Assembly (NCBI RefSeq): GCF_004214815.1
Contig: NZ_CP035926.1
Location: 1,851,081-1,915,080, forward strand
DNA length: 64,000 bases
DNA from: Aliarcobacter thereius LMG 24486
Lineage (GTDB): Bacteria; Campylobacterota; Campylobacteria; Campylobacterales; Arcobacteraceae
Direction: 5' to 3'
The translations under genes were made by a program, and so were the position numbers. The notes beneath the pieces were generated by a model. That model was not told the origin of the DNA, searched no databases, and saw only the letters and a program-made list of their open reading frames with translations. This document shows, piece by piece, positions 17,072 through 25,483 of this stretch (positions within the stretch are counted from its first letter, which is position 1; the number at the start of each line of letters is the position of its first letter).

Positions 17072-19552
17072 TTATGGTTGTTTAAATATAGTTATATCTT
17101 GAGCATGTTTTGTATATTTTTCAATATTTACTAATACTGTATTTGAACTATTTCCATTTGCAAGTTGTGATGTAGGAATATCTTTTGTAAGAACATTTAC
17201 ACATCCATTTAGACAAATTGTTCCAATCTGTCCTCTTTCAAGTGGATCATACCAAGCTCCCTCATCAATTCTTACAACACCACTTTTCAAATCATCAGTT
17301 AAAACAGCACCTGCTAGAATTTCACCTCTTTGATTATAAACTCTTACAATATCACCATCTTTAATATTTTTAGATTTTGCATCTCTTTTATTTATAAAAA
17401 TTGGCTCTCTATTTGCAACTGCATACTTTTCTCTTAATGATGTATTATTTAATTGAGAATGTAATCTCTTATCAGGATGCGAAGTAATAAGTGCAAACTC
17501 TGCATTCTTTTTCTTCATCCCAAGCCACTCATCTGGTTCAAACCATGATGGATAGGCTCTACAATCTTTGTAATTCATCTTTTCAATAGCTTTTGAATAT
17601 ATCTCAATTTTTCCAGAAGGTGTTCCTAGTGGTTCTAAAATTGGATCTTCTCTAAAATCTGCATATCTTACAAACTCTGTATTTTCAAAAGGAACTTCAA
17701 AATTAACTGGTTTATTTGTTTCCCAAAAATCTTTAAACTTTGGTATTTCTATTCCTAAATTTTTTGATTGATTATAAGCACTAGTATAAAACTCTTCTAT
17801 CCACTGTAAAGCTGATTTGTTTTGAGAATATTCTTCATATGCTCCAAACTCTTTTGCTAAATCACAAAAAATCTCATAATCATCTCTTGCTTCATTTTGT
17901 TTTTCAACTGCTTGTTTCATAGGAACAATACTTGAGTTTGAATAATCTCCACTCATAGTAATATCATCTCTTTCATAACTTGTAGTAACAGGCATAACAA
18001 TATCTGCCATTCTAGCTGTTGGAGTCCAGAAAATTTCATTTACAACTATTGTTTTAGGTTTTCTTAAAGCTTTAACTAAAGTATTTGTATCTTGATGATG
18101 AACCATAGGATTCCCACCAACCCAATATATAAAATCAATATCTGGATATGTAACTACAGATCCATTATGATTTATCTTCTTACCTGGATTTAAAAGTGCA
18201 TCTGCAATTCTAGCAACGGGAAAAGCAAATTTTGCTGTTTTTTCTTTCCATGAAGCTCCACCTGTTGTTACTGTTGAACCAACTGTTGAAGTAATTCCAC
18301 CTATTACTCCACCTTTTGTTGTAGGAGCTCCACCATTTGAATAGTGATAAGAAAACCCAAATCCTCCTCCTGGAAGTCCAATTTGTCCAAGCATTGAAGC
18401 AAGTGTAACTATCATCCAGTGAGTTTGTTCTCCATATTGAGCTCTTTGAATTCCCCAACCTGCCATTATCATTGTTCTATTTTGATACATTAATAAAGCT
18501 AATTCTTTGATAGTCTTTTCATCAATTCCACAAATTTTTGATGCCCATTTTGTATTTTTTATAACTTTATCTTCTTTTCCAAAAAGGTAATCTTTGAATT
18601 TATCAAAACCTTCTGTGTACTCTTCTAAAAACTCTTTATCATAATTCTTTGTTTTTATTAAATGATAAGCCATCCCCATCATAAAAGCAACATCTGTTCC
18701 AGGAACTATTGGTTGCCATTTTGCATTTAAATATGTACAAGTTTCATTTTTTTCTGGATCTATACAAATAATCTTCTTATTTGATTTCTTTAACTTCTCT
18801 AAATATTTGAAACCTTGTTCATCTGATGAAGTCCAAGATATTTTAAGAGTTCTTATTAAGTTTGCTCCCCAAATTACAACTACTTCAGAATTTTCAAGTA
18901 CAAGTGGCCAAGATGTTTGCTGTTCATAAACTTCAATAGTTCCTAAAACGTGAGGCATAATAACTTGAGCTGCACCTGTTGAATAATCTCCTAAAGTTCC
19001 AGTAAATCCACCTGTTACATTCATAAATCTATGTAGTAAAACTCTTGAGTTATGCATATTTCCACTACTTTTCCATCCATAGCTTCCTGCAAAAACACCT
19101 TCAGCACCTTTTTCTTTTCTAGTTTTTTTAATCTCATTTGCAATTAATTTAATAGCTTTTTCATAAGGTATTCTAACCCATTCATCATTTCCTCTTAACT
19201 CTGGTTTTGAATTATTTGGATTTTCTAAATAAGATTTTCTAACCATTGGATATTTTATTCTATCTTTTGCATATACTAAATCTTGTGTGTAGTATTGTAA
19301 TGGATTATAAATATCTGATGTTTTTTGAATTGGCTCAGATTTTATAATTTTTCCATCTTTAATTGTAAGTTTAATAGTTCCCCAGTGAGCTGCTGTTATA
19401 ACTTCACCATTTTGTATTAAATTTGTAGAAAACTTTGAAACACTTGCAGCTAAAAGATTTGTTCTATTTGTTACAACATCAACAAATGGAACTGCTGCAA
19501 ATAATACTGCAAACTTTAAAATACTTCTTCTTTTTTTATCTATATTTTTCAT
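17072..19552 (-). CDS. torA: molybdopterin oxidoreductase, TMAO/DMSO reductase (TorA-type)
   Basis: An 826-residue periplasmic molybdoenzyme. A Tat signal is present: KKRRSILKFA at residues 6-14, then a weak hydrophobic stretch. It lacks an N-terminal Fe-S cysteine motif, so it is a single-cofactor enzyme of the TorA/BisC/DMSO reductase branch. GDYSTGAAQVIMPHVLG carries the serine expected to ligate molybdenum, and EVYEQQTSWP is TorA-like. It should reduce TMAO or related S/N-oxides as a respiratory electron acceptor. The cytochrome c directly upstream in the same operon (3 nt apart) is the electron donor, the same arrangement as Cj0264c/Cj0265c in Campylobacter jejuni. Confidence 0.88.
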   Translation of the reverse strand: MKNIDKKRRSILKFAVLFAAVPFVDVVTNRTNLLAASVSKFSTNLIQNGEVITAAHWGTIKLTIKDGKIIKSEPIQKTSDIYNPLQYYTQDLVYAKDRIKYPMVRKSYLENPNNSKPELRGNDEWVRIPYEKAIKLIANEIKKTRKEKGAEGVFAGSYGWKSSGNMHNSRVLLHRFMNVTGGFTGTLGDYSTGAAQVIMPHVLGTIEVYEQQTSWPLVLENSEVVVIWGANLIRTLKISWTSSDEQGFKYLEKLKKSNKKIICIDPEKNETCTYLNAKWQPIVPGTDVAFMMGMAYHLIKTKNYDKEFLEEYTEGFDKFKDYLFGKEDKVIKNTKWASKICGIDEKTIKELALLMYQNRTMIMAGWGIQRAQYGEQTHWMIVTLASMLGQIGLPGGGFGFSYHYSNGGAPTTKGGVIGGITSTVGSTVTTGGASWKEKTAKFAFPVARIADALLNPGKKINHNGSVVTYPDIDFIYWVGGNPMVHHQDTNTLVKALRKPKTIVVNEIFWTPTARMADIVMPVTTSYERDDITMSGDYSNSSIVPMKQAVEKQNEARDDYEIFCDLAKEFGAYEEYSQNKSALQWIEEFYTSAYNQSKNLGIEIPKFKDFWETNKPVNFEVPFENTEFVRYADFREDPILEPLGTPSGKIEIYSKAIEKMNYKDCRAYPSWFEPDEWLGMKKKNAEFALITSHPDKRLHSQLNNTSLREKYAVANREPIFINKRDAKSKNIKDGDIVRVYNQRGEILAGAVLTDDLKSGVVRIDEGAWYDPLERGQIGTICLNGCVNVLTKDIPTSQLANGNSSNTVLVNIEKYTKHAQDITIFKQP

Positions 19553-19555
19553 CCC

Positions 19556-20128
19556 CTACTCCATATCTTTTGAATGTTTTTGTAAATATTGAACAACTAA
19601 ATAGTTATCCTCTTTTGTTAAAGCTGTTCTACTAAGCATTGATTTCATAACACTTGGCCAAAGATTTGCTGTAAACTCTTTTTTATCATGTGCACTATGA
19701 CAGATTCCGCAGTTATTTCCATAAAGTTCTGCTGCTTTTGCATATAATGAATCTAAATCTTTTGTTAAATTATCTTTATCTATAAAAGCTATAAATTCTA
19801 TTTGTTTGTAATCTTCATTTCCTGTTCTTTTTGAACTTAAAACTTCAAAACTATTATTTTTTGATAATCCAGCAACCAATATCCTATTTTTTTGAGTAAA
19901 ATATAGAGCATGTTCCACACCCTCTTTTGCAAAACCTACAATTTTTATTTTATATTTATTATTCTCTTCACCTAAAATCTCAACTTTAGAAGTTGGCAAT
20001 AATCTTCCTTTTGTACTATTACTTTTTGAAGTTTCATACAAATTCTTAACACTTCCTGTATAAAAAACCTCATTAGCAAATAAGCTAGATGTTAAAAAAA
20101 GTGTACAAAGCAATAAAAGCTTTTTCAT
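19556..20128 (-). CDS. monohaem c-type cytochrome with N-terminal SH3-like domain (TorA electron donor)
   Basis: A 190-residue exported protein with a signal peptide ending near SLFANE (residue 20). Residues 22-115 look like an all-beta SH3-type domain (VFYTGSVKNLYET and later VEILGEENNKYKIKIVG). A monohaem cytochrome domain follows, with CGICH at 140-144. It corresponds to Cj0265c, the partner of the Cj0264c reductase. It is first in the operon and 3 nt from torA. Electrons probably pass from the quinol pool to this cytochrome and on to TorA, but no TorC-type pentahaem anchor is present in this window. AAGGAGAA precedes the ATG. Confidence 0.85.
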   Translation of the reverse strand: MKKLLLLCTLFLTSSLFANEVFYTGSVKNLYETSKSNSTKGRLLPTSKVEILGEENNKYKIKIVGFAKEGVEHALYFTQKNRILVAGLSKNNSFEVLSSKRTGNEDYKQIEFIAFIDKDNLTKDLDSLYAKAAELYGNNCGICHSAHDKKEFTANLWPSVMKSMLSRTALTKEDNYLVVQYLQKHSKDME

Positions 20129-20186
20129 CGGTTCTCCTTTTCCTTGTATAATTTTTATATTAATAAAGATATAAAAACACCAAAAT

Positions 20187-20207
20187 AATCAACTATGACA
20201 ATTGATT
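20187..20207. promoter_or_regulatory. inverted repeat AATCAA-N9-TTGATT upstream of the torA operon
   Basis: A 6-bp inverted repeat with a 9-nt spacer lies 58 nt upstream of the cytochrome start. The half-sites resemble FNR half-sites in reversed order. It could be an operator for TMAO respiration, but short AT-rich inverted repeats occur by chance. Confidence 0.25.
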
Positions 20208-20328
20208 GTATCTCAAAGAAACTATTTTAAACATAAATAGACTTAGTTTTTAAGATTATTTTAAGCTTTATAAATAAAATTATCATCTTGCTTTTATCTT
20301 TCTAAATTATAAAGATTATCATTTAATA

Positions 20329-20357
20329 TTGACAATTTATTATTTTGTATATATAAT
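20329..20357 (+). promoter_or_regulatory. sigma70 promoter of dps
   Basis: A perfect TTGACA (20329-20334) and a perfect TATAAT (20352-20357) are separated by 17 nt, 33 nt before the ATG. The segment just upstream (20306-20326, with TTATAAAGATTATCATT) is AT-rich and partly palindromic. It could be a PerR- or Fur-type site, which would fit dps control, but this is weak. Confidence 0.82.
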
Positions 20358-20389
20358 AAAGAGTATTTTATTATTAAAAAGGATTTAAA

Positions 20390-20827
20390 ATGTCAAAAAT
20401 AATTATTCAATTAAACCAAATTCAAGCAGATGCTCACGCACTTTATGTAAAGCTTCATAACTTTCATTGGAATGTAAAAGGAATGGATTTCCATCCTGTT
20501 CATAACTTTACAGAAGGTTTATATAATGAGATGTCAACTCTTTTTGATGATACAGCTGAAAGAGCAATTATTATTGGTGGGAAAGCACTTCTTACAATAG
20601 ATGCCCTAGCAAAAACAACAAAAATTGCAACAGAAACTGCTGATTGCTTTAAGTCAAAAGAGATTGTTGAAAAAATTGTTACAGATTTTACATATTTATT
20701 AAAAGAGTTCAAAACATTAAGCCAAGTTGCTGGTGATGCAAATGATAAAGGAACTGAAGCTTTTGCAGATGATAAAGTTGCTGAACTAGAAAAAAATTTA
20801 TGGATGTTAAATAGTATGTTAAAATAA
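20390..20827 (+). CDS. dps: Dps-family ferritin-like DNA-protection protein
   Basis: A 145-residue four-helix ferritin-like protein. The ferroxidase residues of the Dps family are visible: LHNFHWNVKG, then FHPVHNFTEGLYNEM and DDTAERAIIIGG. It forms 12-mers that oxidise and store iron and protect DNA from peroxide; the closest well-known relatives are the NapA/Dps proteins of Helicobacter and Campylobacter. It is monocistronic with its own strong promoter and a hairpin after the stop. Confidence 0.95.
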   Translation: MSKIIIQLNQIQADAHALYVKLHNFHWNVKGMDFHPVHNFTEGLYNEMSTLFDDTAERAIIIGGKALLTIDALAKTTKIATETADCFKSKEIVEKIVTDFTYLLKEFKTLSQVAGDANDKGTEAFADDKVAELEKNLWMLNSMLK

Positions 20828-20850
20828 CATACTTTTATAAGCCACTTATT

Positions 20851-20870
20851 GAAGGTAGAATACTACCTTC
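20851..20870 (+). terminator. hairpin after dps
   Basis: GAAGGTAG (20851-20858) and CTACCTTC (20863-20870) form a perfect 8-bp stem with an AATA loop, followed by TCTACATTTTATTTT. It is probably the dps terminator. Confidence 0.6.
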
Positions 20871-20911
20871 TCTACATTTTATTTTATATATTTCCTATTT
20901 AAAGAGCATCA

Positions 20912-22066
20912 ATGAAAAAATCAATTAATCACATATATTTAATAATATTATTATCAATATTATCTTCTGTTGCTCCAATGGGAGTTGATACATATTTACC
21001 ATCTATTCCAGAAATTGCAAAATATTTTAATGTAAATACTTATCAAATTGAACTATCTTTATCTATATTTTTAATAGGTTTTGCCACAGGACAAATATTT
21101 GGTGGTCCTATTTCTGATAGATATGGAAGAAGATTTGGTTCAATAATTGGACTTATTGGTTATGCTTTTTTTAGTTTTTTAATCATCTTTTCTTCTTCAG
21201 TATATGAACTCTGGATTTATAGATTCTTAGAAGCATTTTTTGGTGGAATTACTGTTGTAAACGCTGCTGCTGCTATAAGAGATAGATTTAAAGGACAAGA
21301 AGCAGCAAAAGTTTTTTCTTTAATTGGAATTATTAGAAGTATTGCTCCACTCATAGCACCTGTTATTGGTGCAGCTATTATTCATTTCTTTCCTTGGGAA
21401 GGAATTTTTGTTTTTCTTACAATTTATGCTTTACTTGTTGCATTTTTTATATATAAAGATTTACCTGAAAGCTTTGTAAAAAGTTCTATTGGAATTATTG
21501 AATCATATAAAAGTGTTCTTACCCATAAAACAGCACTAAAAGCCATGTTTGTACTTGCTCTTAGTTTTGGTGGTTTTTTCATAATAATTGCAAGAACATC
21601 TTATATTTATATTGAACATTTTCAGATTTCTACTGATTTATTTCCACTATTTTTTGGTATAAACTTCATTATTTTAATGTTTATGATAAAAGTAAATGTA
21701 TCTTTACTTAAAAAATATTCTGCACTTTTTATAGCAAAATCTGCAATACTATTTCAAATATTTATAGGAGTAATATTTTTAATAATTCATAAAGATATAA
21801 ATTTATTTGGAATTATGATTATTATTGCTTCATATATGAGTATGATGGCTTTTATTTTTGGAAATTGTATGGCTATGGCTTTGGAACATTTTTCTAAAAA
21901 TGCTGGAGTTGCTAGTGGAGTTATTGGAATTTTACAGTTTGGATTAGGAGCTATAATTTCATCTATTGCTTTAAACTTTGCAGATGATGGATTTTTTATA
22001 ATTGCTTTTAGTATTACATTGATTTCTATAATAAATCTAATTATTTTAAAAAGTTATAAAGCTTAG
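20912..22066 (+). CDS. Bcr/CflA family multidrug efflux MFS transporter
   Basis: A 384-residue protein with twelve predicted membrane helices. The Bcr/CflA signatures are visible: PMGVDTYLPSIPEIA in the first helix region and the MFS motif A GPISDRYGRRFGSIIG between helices 2 and 3. Family members export bicyclomycin, chloramphenicol or other drugs by proton antiport; the substrate here is not known. It is convergent with a 117-residue unknown gene, sharing a hairpin that covers both stops. Confidence 0.87.
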   Translation: MKKSINHIYLIILLSILSSVAPMGVDTYLPSIPEIAKYFNVNTYQIELSLSIFLIGFATGQIFGGPISDRYGRRFGSIIGLIGYAFFSFLIIFSSSVYELWIYRFLEAFFGGITVVNAAAAIRDRFKGQEAAKVFSLIGIIRSIAPLIAPVIGAAIIHFFPWEGIFVFLTIYALLVAFFIYKDLPESFVKSSIGIIESYKSVLTHKTALKAMFVLALSFGGFFIIIARTSYIYIEHFQISTDLFPLFFGINFIILMFMIKVNVSLLKKYSALFIAKSAILFQIFIGVIFLIIHKDINLFGIMIIIASYMSMMAFIFGNCMAMALEHFSKNAGVASGVIGILQFGLGAIISSIALNFADDGFFIIAFSITLISIINLIILKSYKA

Positions 22067-22077
22067 GCTTTATAACT
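22052..22077. terminator. bidirectional terminator hairpin over both stop codons
   Basis: AGTTATAAAGC (22052-22062) and GCTTTATAACT (22067-22077) form a perfect 11-bp stem with a 4-nt loop. The stop codons of the two convergent genes lie inside it. Confidence 0.7.
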
Positions 22078-22423
22078 CTATCTCAAAAAACTCTTCATCT
22101 GTTTTTTGATATTTTGCAACAGAACATGAAAGTTTTATTGCATTTGGATAATCTTTAAATTCATCAGTAAATAGTTTTTTTATTTTATCTACTTCAACTG
22201 CTCTAAAAATAAAATATCCCAAAATATCAATCTTTCTTTCACCAGCTTTTTCTATTCCAAAACTATCGAACTTCCAATCAACACCTTTTGAGAAAAAGAA
22301 AACTTCACTTACTCTTCTTTCAAGTTCATCTCTTACATTTTGGTTAAACTCTTTTAAATGTATTTGAAATGCAATATTATAATTAAACTCTTCTTGAACT
22401 AATTTTTCAAAATTCTTATTCAT
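22070..22423 (-). CDS. conserved protein of unknown function, 117 residues
   Basis: I do not recognise a family. The product is a soluble, acidic protein with no signal peptide or membrane segment. It starts with a charged helix (MNKNFEKLVQEEFNYN), has a mixed central part (GVDWKFDSFGIEKAGERK then ILGYFIFRAVEVD), and ends KTDEEFFEIEL. A single cysteine lies in LSCSVAKY. Its ATG has GGGAA upstream. It is a single-gene unit between an exporter and a diguanylate cyclase, and nothing about the neighbours fixes a role. Confidence 0.75.
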   Translation of the reverse strand: MNKNFEKLVQEEFNYNIAFQIHLKEFNQNVRDELERRVSEVFFFSKGVDWKFDSFGIEKAGERKIDILGYFIFRAVEVDKIKKLFTDEFKDYPNAIKLSCSVAKYQKTDEEFFEIEL

Positions 22424-22515
22424 ATTTTCCCTTCGTTTCTATATTGTTTTATATTAATTATTTTTTATGTTAACAAAACTTTGATGAAAGTTCAAACTAA
22501 ATATTTTGTTTTATT

Positions 22516-22524
22516 TGATATAAT
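22516..22524 (+). promoter_or_regulatory. extended -10 promoter of the diguanylate cyclase gene
   Basis: TGATATAAT combines an extended -10 TG with a perfect TATAAT, 25 nt before the TTG start codon. No -35 match is visible, which an extended -10 does not need. Confidence 0.5.
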
Positions 22525-22549
22525 CTTCTATTAATATTGGAGTTATATA

Positions 22550-24298
22550 TTGGATAAAGTATCAAAAGTCATTTTTAATAAAGGTATTTCTCTAAGCAAT
22601 ACAATTTTCTTATTTTCATTACTAATAGTTTCTATTCTAACAATTGTAATAGCTAGTCAATTATTTTTTTATAGCGAAAAAATAGCTATTTCTAAAATTA
22701 ATTCAAAACTTGAAGGAATATCAATAGATTTAAAAAATAATATTGAACAAAAAGATATTACTTATTCAAGTACAGTAAAAGTTCTTAGTTTTATTGAAGA
22801 AGATTTAAATGTTATAGAAATTTATACAAAACTTCTTGAAACAAACTCTAGTTTATATGCTATTTATACATTTTCAAAACAAAATGATTTTATTCAAGTT
22901 ATAGATTTAAATATAGATAAAGAGCTTGGAAATTTCTATAATGCAAAAGAGAATGAAAGATGGCTTTTATTAAAATCTATAAATCATAATGTAAATAATA
23001 TTGAATATACATTTTATGATAAAGATTTAAAGATTAGCTCTCAAAGAATAAAAAAGAATAATTATGATGCAAAACAAAGACCTTGGTTTAAAAGTGCTGT
23101 TATAAGTGATAATGTTACAAAAACATTTCCATACCATTTTATAAATGCCCAAGCATTAGGTATTACTTACTCAAAAAAGTCTTATAATAATGAGTTTATA
23201 ATATCTTTAGATCTATTAATTCATAACTATTTAGACTCTTTAAAAAAGCATATTGAAGTTGAAAGTATGGATCTGTTTTTATTTGATCCAGAAAAAAATA
23301 TCCTATCTTACTTATCTGAAGATGTAAATATTTTTAAGAATATTCTAAATAATAACTTCGACAAAGAATATTATAAAAAAGCTAGAATCATAGAAGAAAA
23401 TGATAAAAAATATATCTTAAAAGTTATTGATTTAGAGACTTATAATAATGGTTATTTAGCAATTCTTGCTGATTATGAATTATTAACAAAACCATATAAG
23501 AATGAAGTAATATGGCTATTGTCTATCTTTGTTGTTTTAAATATTCTCACAATTCCTTTTATATTATATCTTTCAAGAGTAATTACAAAACCTATTTATT
23601 CTTTAGTAGAACAGAGTAATAGAATTAAAAGTAAAGATTTTAATATAATTCAAATAGATACAAATATAAATGAAATTGCTCTACTTTCTGATTCTTTTAC
23701 ATCTATGTCAAAATCAATTTTTGAACACCAAACTTATCTTGAAGAGAAGATATCACAAAGAACTGAAGAGTTGCGTATAAAAAATGCTGAATTAAAAGAG
23801 CTATCAATTACAGATAAATTAACATCTTTATACAATAGAACAAAACTTGATGATGCTTTAAAACAAGAGTTTGAAAGAGCAAAAAGATATGAAAGTAGTT
23901 TTAGTCTTATTATTTTAGATATTGATTTTTTTAAATTAGTAAATGATAATTTCGGGCATAAAATAGGTGATGATGTATTAAAAGAAACAGCTTCTATTTT
24001 GAAATCTTCTATTAGAGAATCTGATATTTTAGGAAGATGGGGAGGAGAAGAGTTTTTAATAATTTGCCCAAATAGCTCAAGTGAAGATGCAATCTTATTA
24101 GCAGAAAAATTAAATCAAGCTATTAAAAATCATATATTTAGTACCTATCCTAAGCAATTAACTATTAGTTTAGGTATATCTTCATTTAATAAAAATATTA
24201 AAAGTCCTGATGAGCTATTAAATTATGCAGATATTGCACTTTATAAAGCAAAAGAGAATGGAAGAGATAAAGCAGTAATTTTTGATAATCTTTATTAA
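22550..24298 (+). CDS. membrane diguanylate cyclase (dCache-HAMP-GGDEF)
   Basis: A 582-residue signalling protein. One membrane helix near residues 17-38, a large periplasmic double-Cache-type sensor (about 40-315), a second helix (about 320-342), HAMP (345-395), a coiled-coil linker and a C-terminal GGDEF domain (about 415-580) are visible. The active site reads GRWGGEEF. The inhibitory I-site RESD lies five residues before GG, as usual. It should make cyclic di-GMP in response to an external ligand. The start is TTG at 22550 with GGAG 7 nt upstream. Confidence 0.9.
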   Translation: MDKVSKVIFNKGISLSNTIFLFSLLIVSILTIVIASQLFFYSEKIAISKINSKLEGISIDLKNNIEQKDITYSSTVKVLSFIEEDLNVIEIYTKLLETNSSLYAIYTFSKQNDFIQVIDLNIDKELGNFYNAKENERWLLLKSINHNVNNIEYTFYDKDLKISSQRIKKNNYDAKQRPWFKSAVISDNVTKTFPYHFINAQALGITYSKKSYNNEFIISLDLLIHNYLDSLKKHIEVESMDLFLFDPEKNILSYLSEDVNIFKNILNNNFDKEYYKKARIIEENDKKYILKVIDLETYNNGYLAILADYELLTKPYKNEVIWLLSIFVVLNILTIPFILYLSRVITKPIYSLVEQSNRIKSKDFNIIQIDTNINEIALLSDSFTSMSKSIFEHQTYLEEKISQRTEELRIKNAELKELSITDKLTSLYNRTKLDDALKQEFERAKRYESSFSLIILDIDFFKLVNDNFGHKIGDDVLKETASILKSSIRESDILGRWGGEEFLIICPNSSSEDAILLAEKLNQAIKNHIFSTYPKQLTISLGISSFNKNIKSPDELLNYADIALYKAKENGRDKAVIFDNLY

Positions 24299-24355
24299 TA
24301 TTAAAATTATGTTAATCTTAATATTATAGAATTAAAAGAAAATTTGGGAATAAAA

Positions 24356-25483
24356 TTGAAAATATTTAAAAAACTACTAATTTTAATCTTCATAACTATA
24401 TTTTTAAGCTCTTGTTCAAATGTTGAACAATCAAGCATCAAAGAGAAAATAGTTGAAGTTGGATATATAAATCCTGTTAAACAAAGTCTTTTATTGGATA
24501 TGACTTTAAGTGGTCGTGTAAAAGCAAAACAGATTGCACAAATAAGACCACAAATTAGTGGAATAATAAAAGAGCAACTATTTATAGAAGGAAGTTTTGT
24601 AAAGCAAAACGATATTTTATATAAAATAGATGATTCTACATACAAAGCAAATTATAATAAAATAAAAGCTGAATTACAAAGTGCAAATGCATATTTAAAA
24701 AGTGCTTTAGCAAAAAATTCAAGATCAAATGAATTACTAAAGTTTGAAGGTATTTCAAAACAAGAGTTTGAAGAGATTGAAGCATCTTATCTTCAAGCAC
24801 TAGCTGAAGTTAAAAAGAAAGAAGCAGAATTAGAAGATGCAAAAATAAATTTAGATAGATGTCAAATAAAAGCTCCAATTAGTGGTTATATTGGTGTTTC
24901 TACTGTTACAACAGGTGCTTTAGTAAATGCAAATCAAAGTGATTTTTTAGCAAGTATAAAAGATAGTAGTACAGTTTTTGTAGATTTAAATCTTTCTTAT
25001 AGTGAATATCTAAGAGCAAAATCAATAATAGATTTTGATAACAATACAAAAGTAACTTTAGCTTTAAATGATGATTTATCTTATGAAATTGAAGGTAATT
25101 TACAAAGCAAAGAACTTAGCGTTGATGAAAATACTCAAACAGTAAAAATAAGAGCAATATTTAATAATCCAAACAATATTTTATTATCAGGAATGTTTGT
25201 AAAAGCAAATTTACAAAGCCAAAAAAGCTTTGATGGATTTTTACTTCCTCAACAAGCTGTATTAAGAGATCAAAAAGCAAATCCTATAATTACACTAATA
25301 AATGATGATTTAACAACAAGAGAAGAAAAAGTTGAGATATTAAGATCATTTGGTAATTTCTGGCTTATCAAAGATAAATTAAATGAAAAAGACAAAGTAG
25401 TAATTGAGGGTTTAAATAAGATAAATCGTAATACAAAAATATCTCCAAAAGATTTAAATAGCAAATACAAAGTATCAAAATGA
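24356..25483 (+). CDS. RND efflux periplasmic adaptor lipoprotein
   Basis: A 375-residue membrane fusion protein. A lipoprotein signal is present, with the lipobox LSSC near residue 20. Then come the hairpin and lipoyl parts: PQISGIIKEQLFIEGSFVKQ and later DRCQIKAPISGYIGVS, the standard adaptor signature. It links the inner membrane pump to the outer membrane channel. I chose the TTG at 24356 because GGGA lies 7 nt upstream; another in-frame TTG at 24344 lacks a binding site. It overlaps the pump gene by 4 nt. It is equivalent to CmeA/AcrA. Confidence 0.9.
   Translation: MKIFKKLLILIFITIFLSSCSNVEQSSIKEKIVEVGYINPVKQSLLLDMTLSGRVKAKQIAQIRPQISGIIKEQLFIEGSFVKQNDILYKIDDSTYKANYNKIKAELQSANAYLKSALAKNSRSNELLKFEGISKQEFEEIEASYLQALAEVKKKEAELEDAKINLDRCQIKAPISGYIGVSTVTTGALVNANQSDFLASIKDSSTVFVDLNLSYSEYLRAKSIIDFDNNTKVTLALNDDLSYEIEGNLQSKELSVDENTQTVKIRAIFNNPNNILLSGMFVKANLQSQKSFDGFLLPQQAVLRDQKANPIITLINDDLTTREEKVEILRSFGNFWLIKDKLNEKDKVVIEGLNKINRNTKISPKDLNSKYKVSK

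Noticed and set aside
17072..19552. Many long frames opposite genes, such as those opposite torA, the acetolactate synthase and typA
   Set aside because: They are shadows of well-supported genes, without ribosome binding sites or recognisable motifs.
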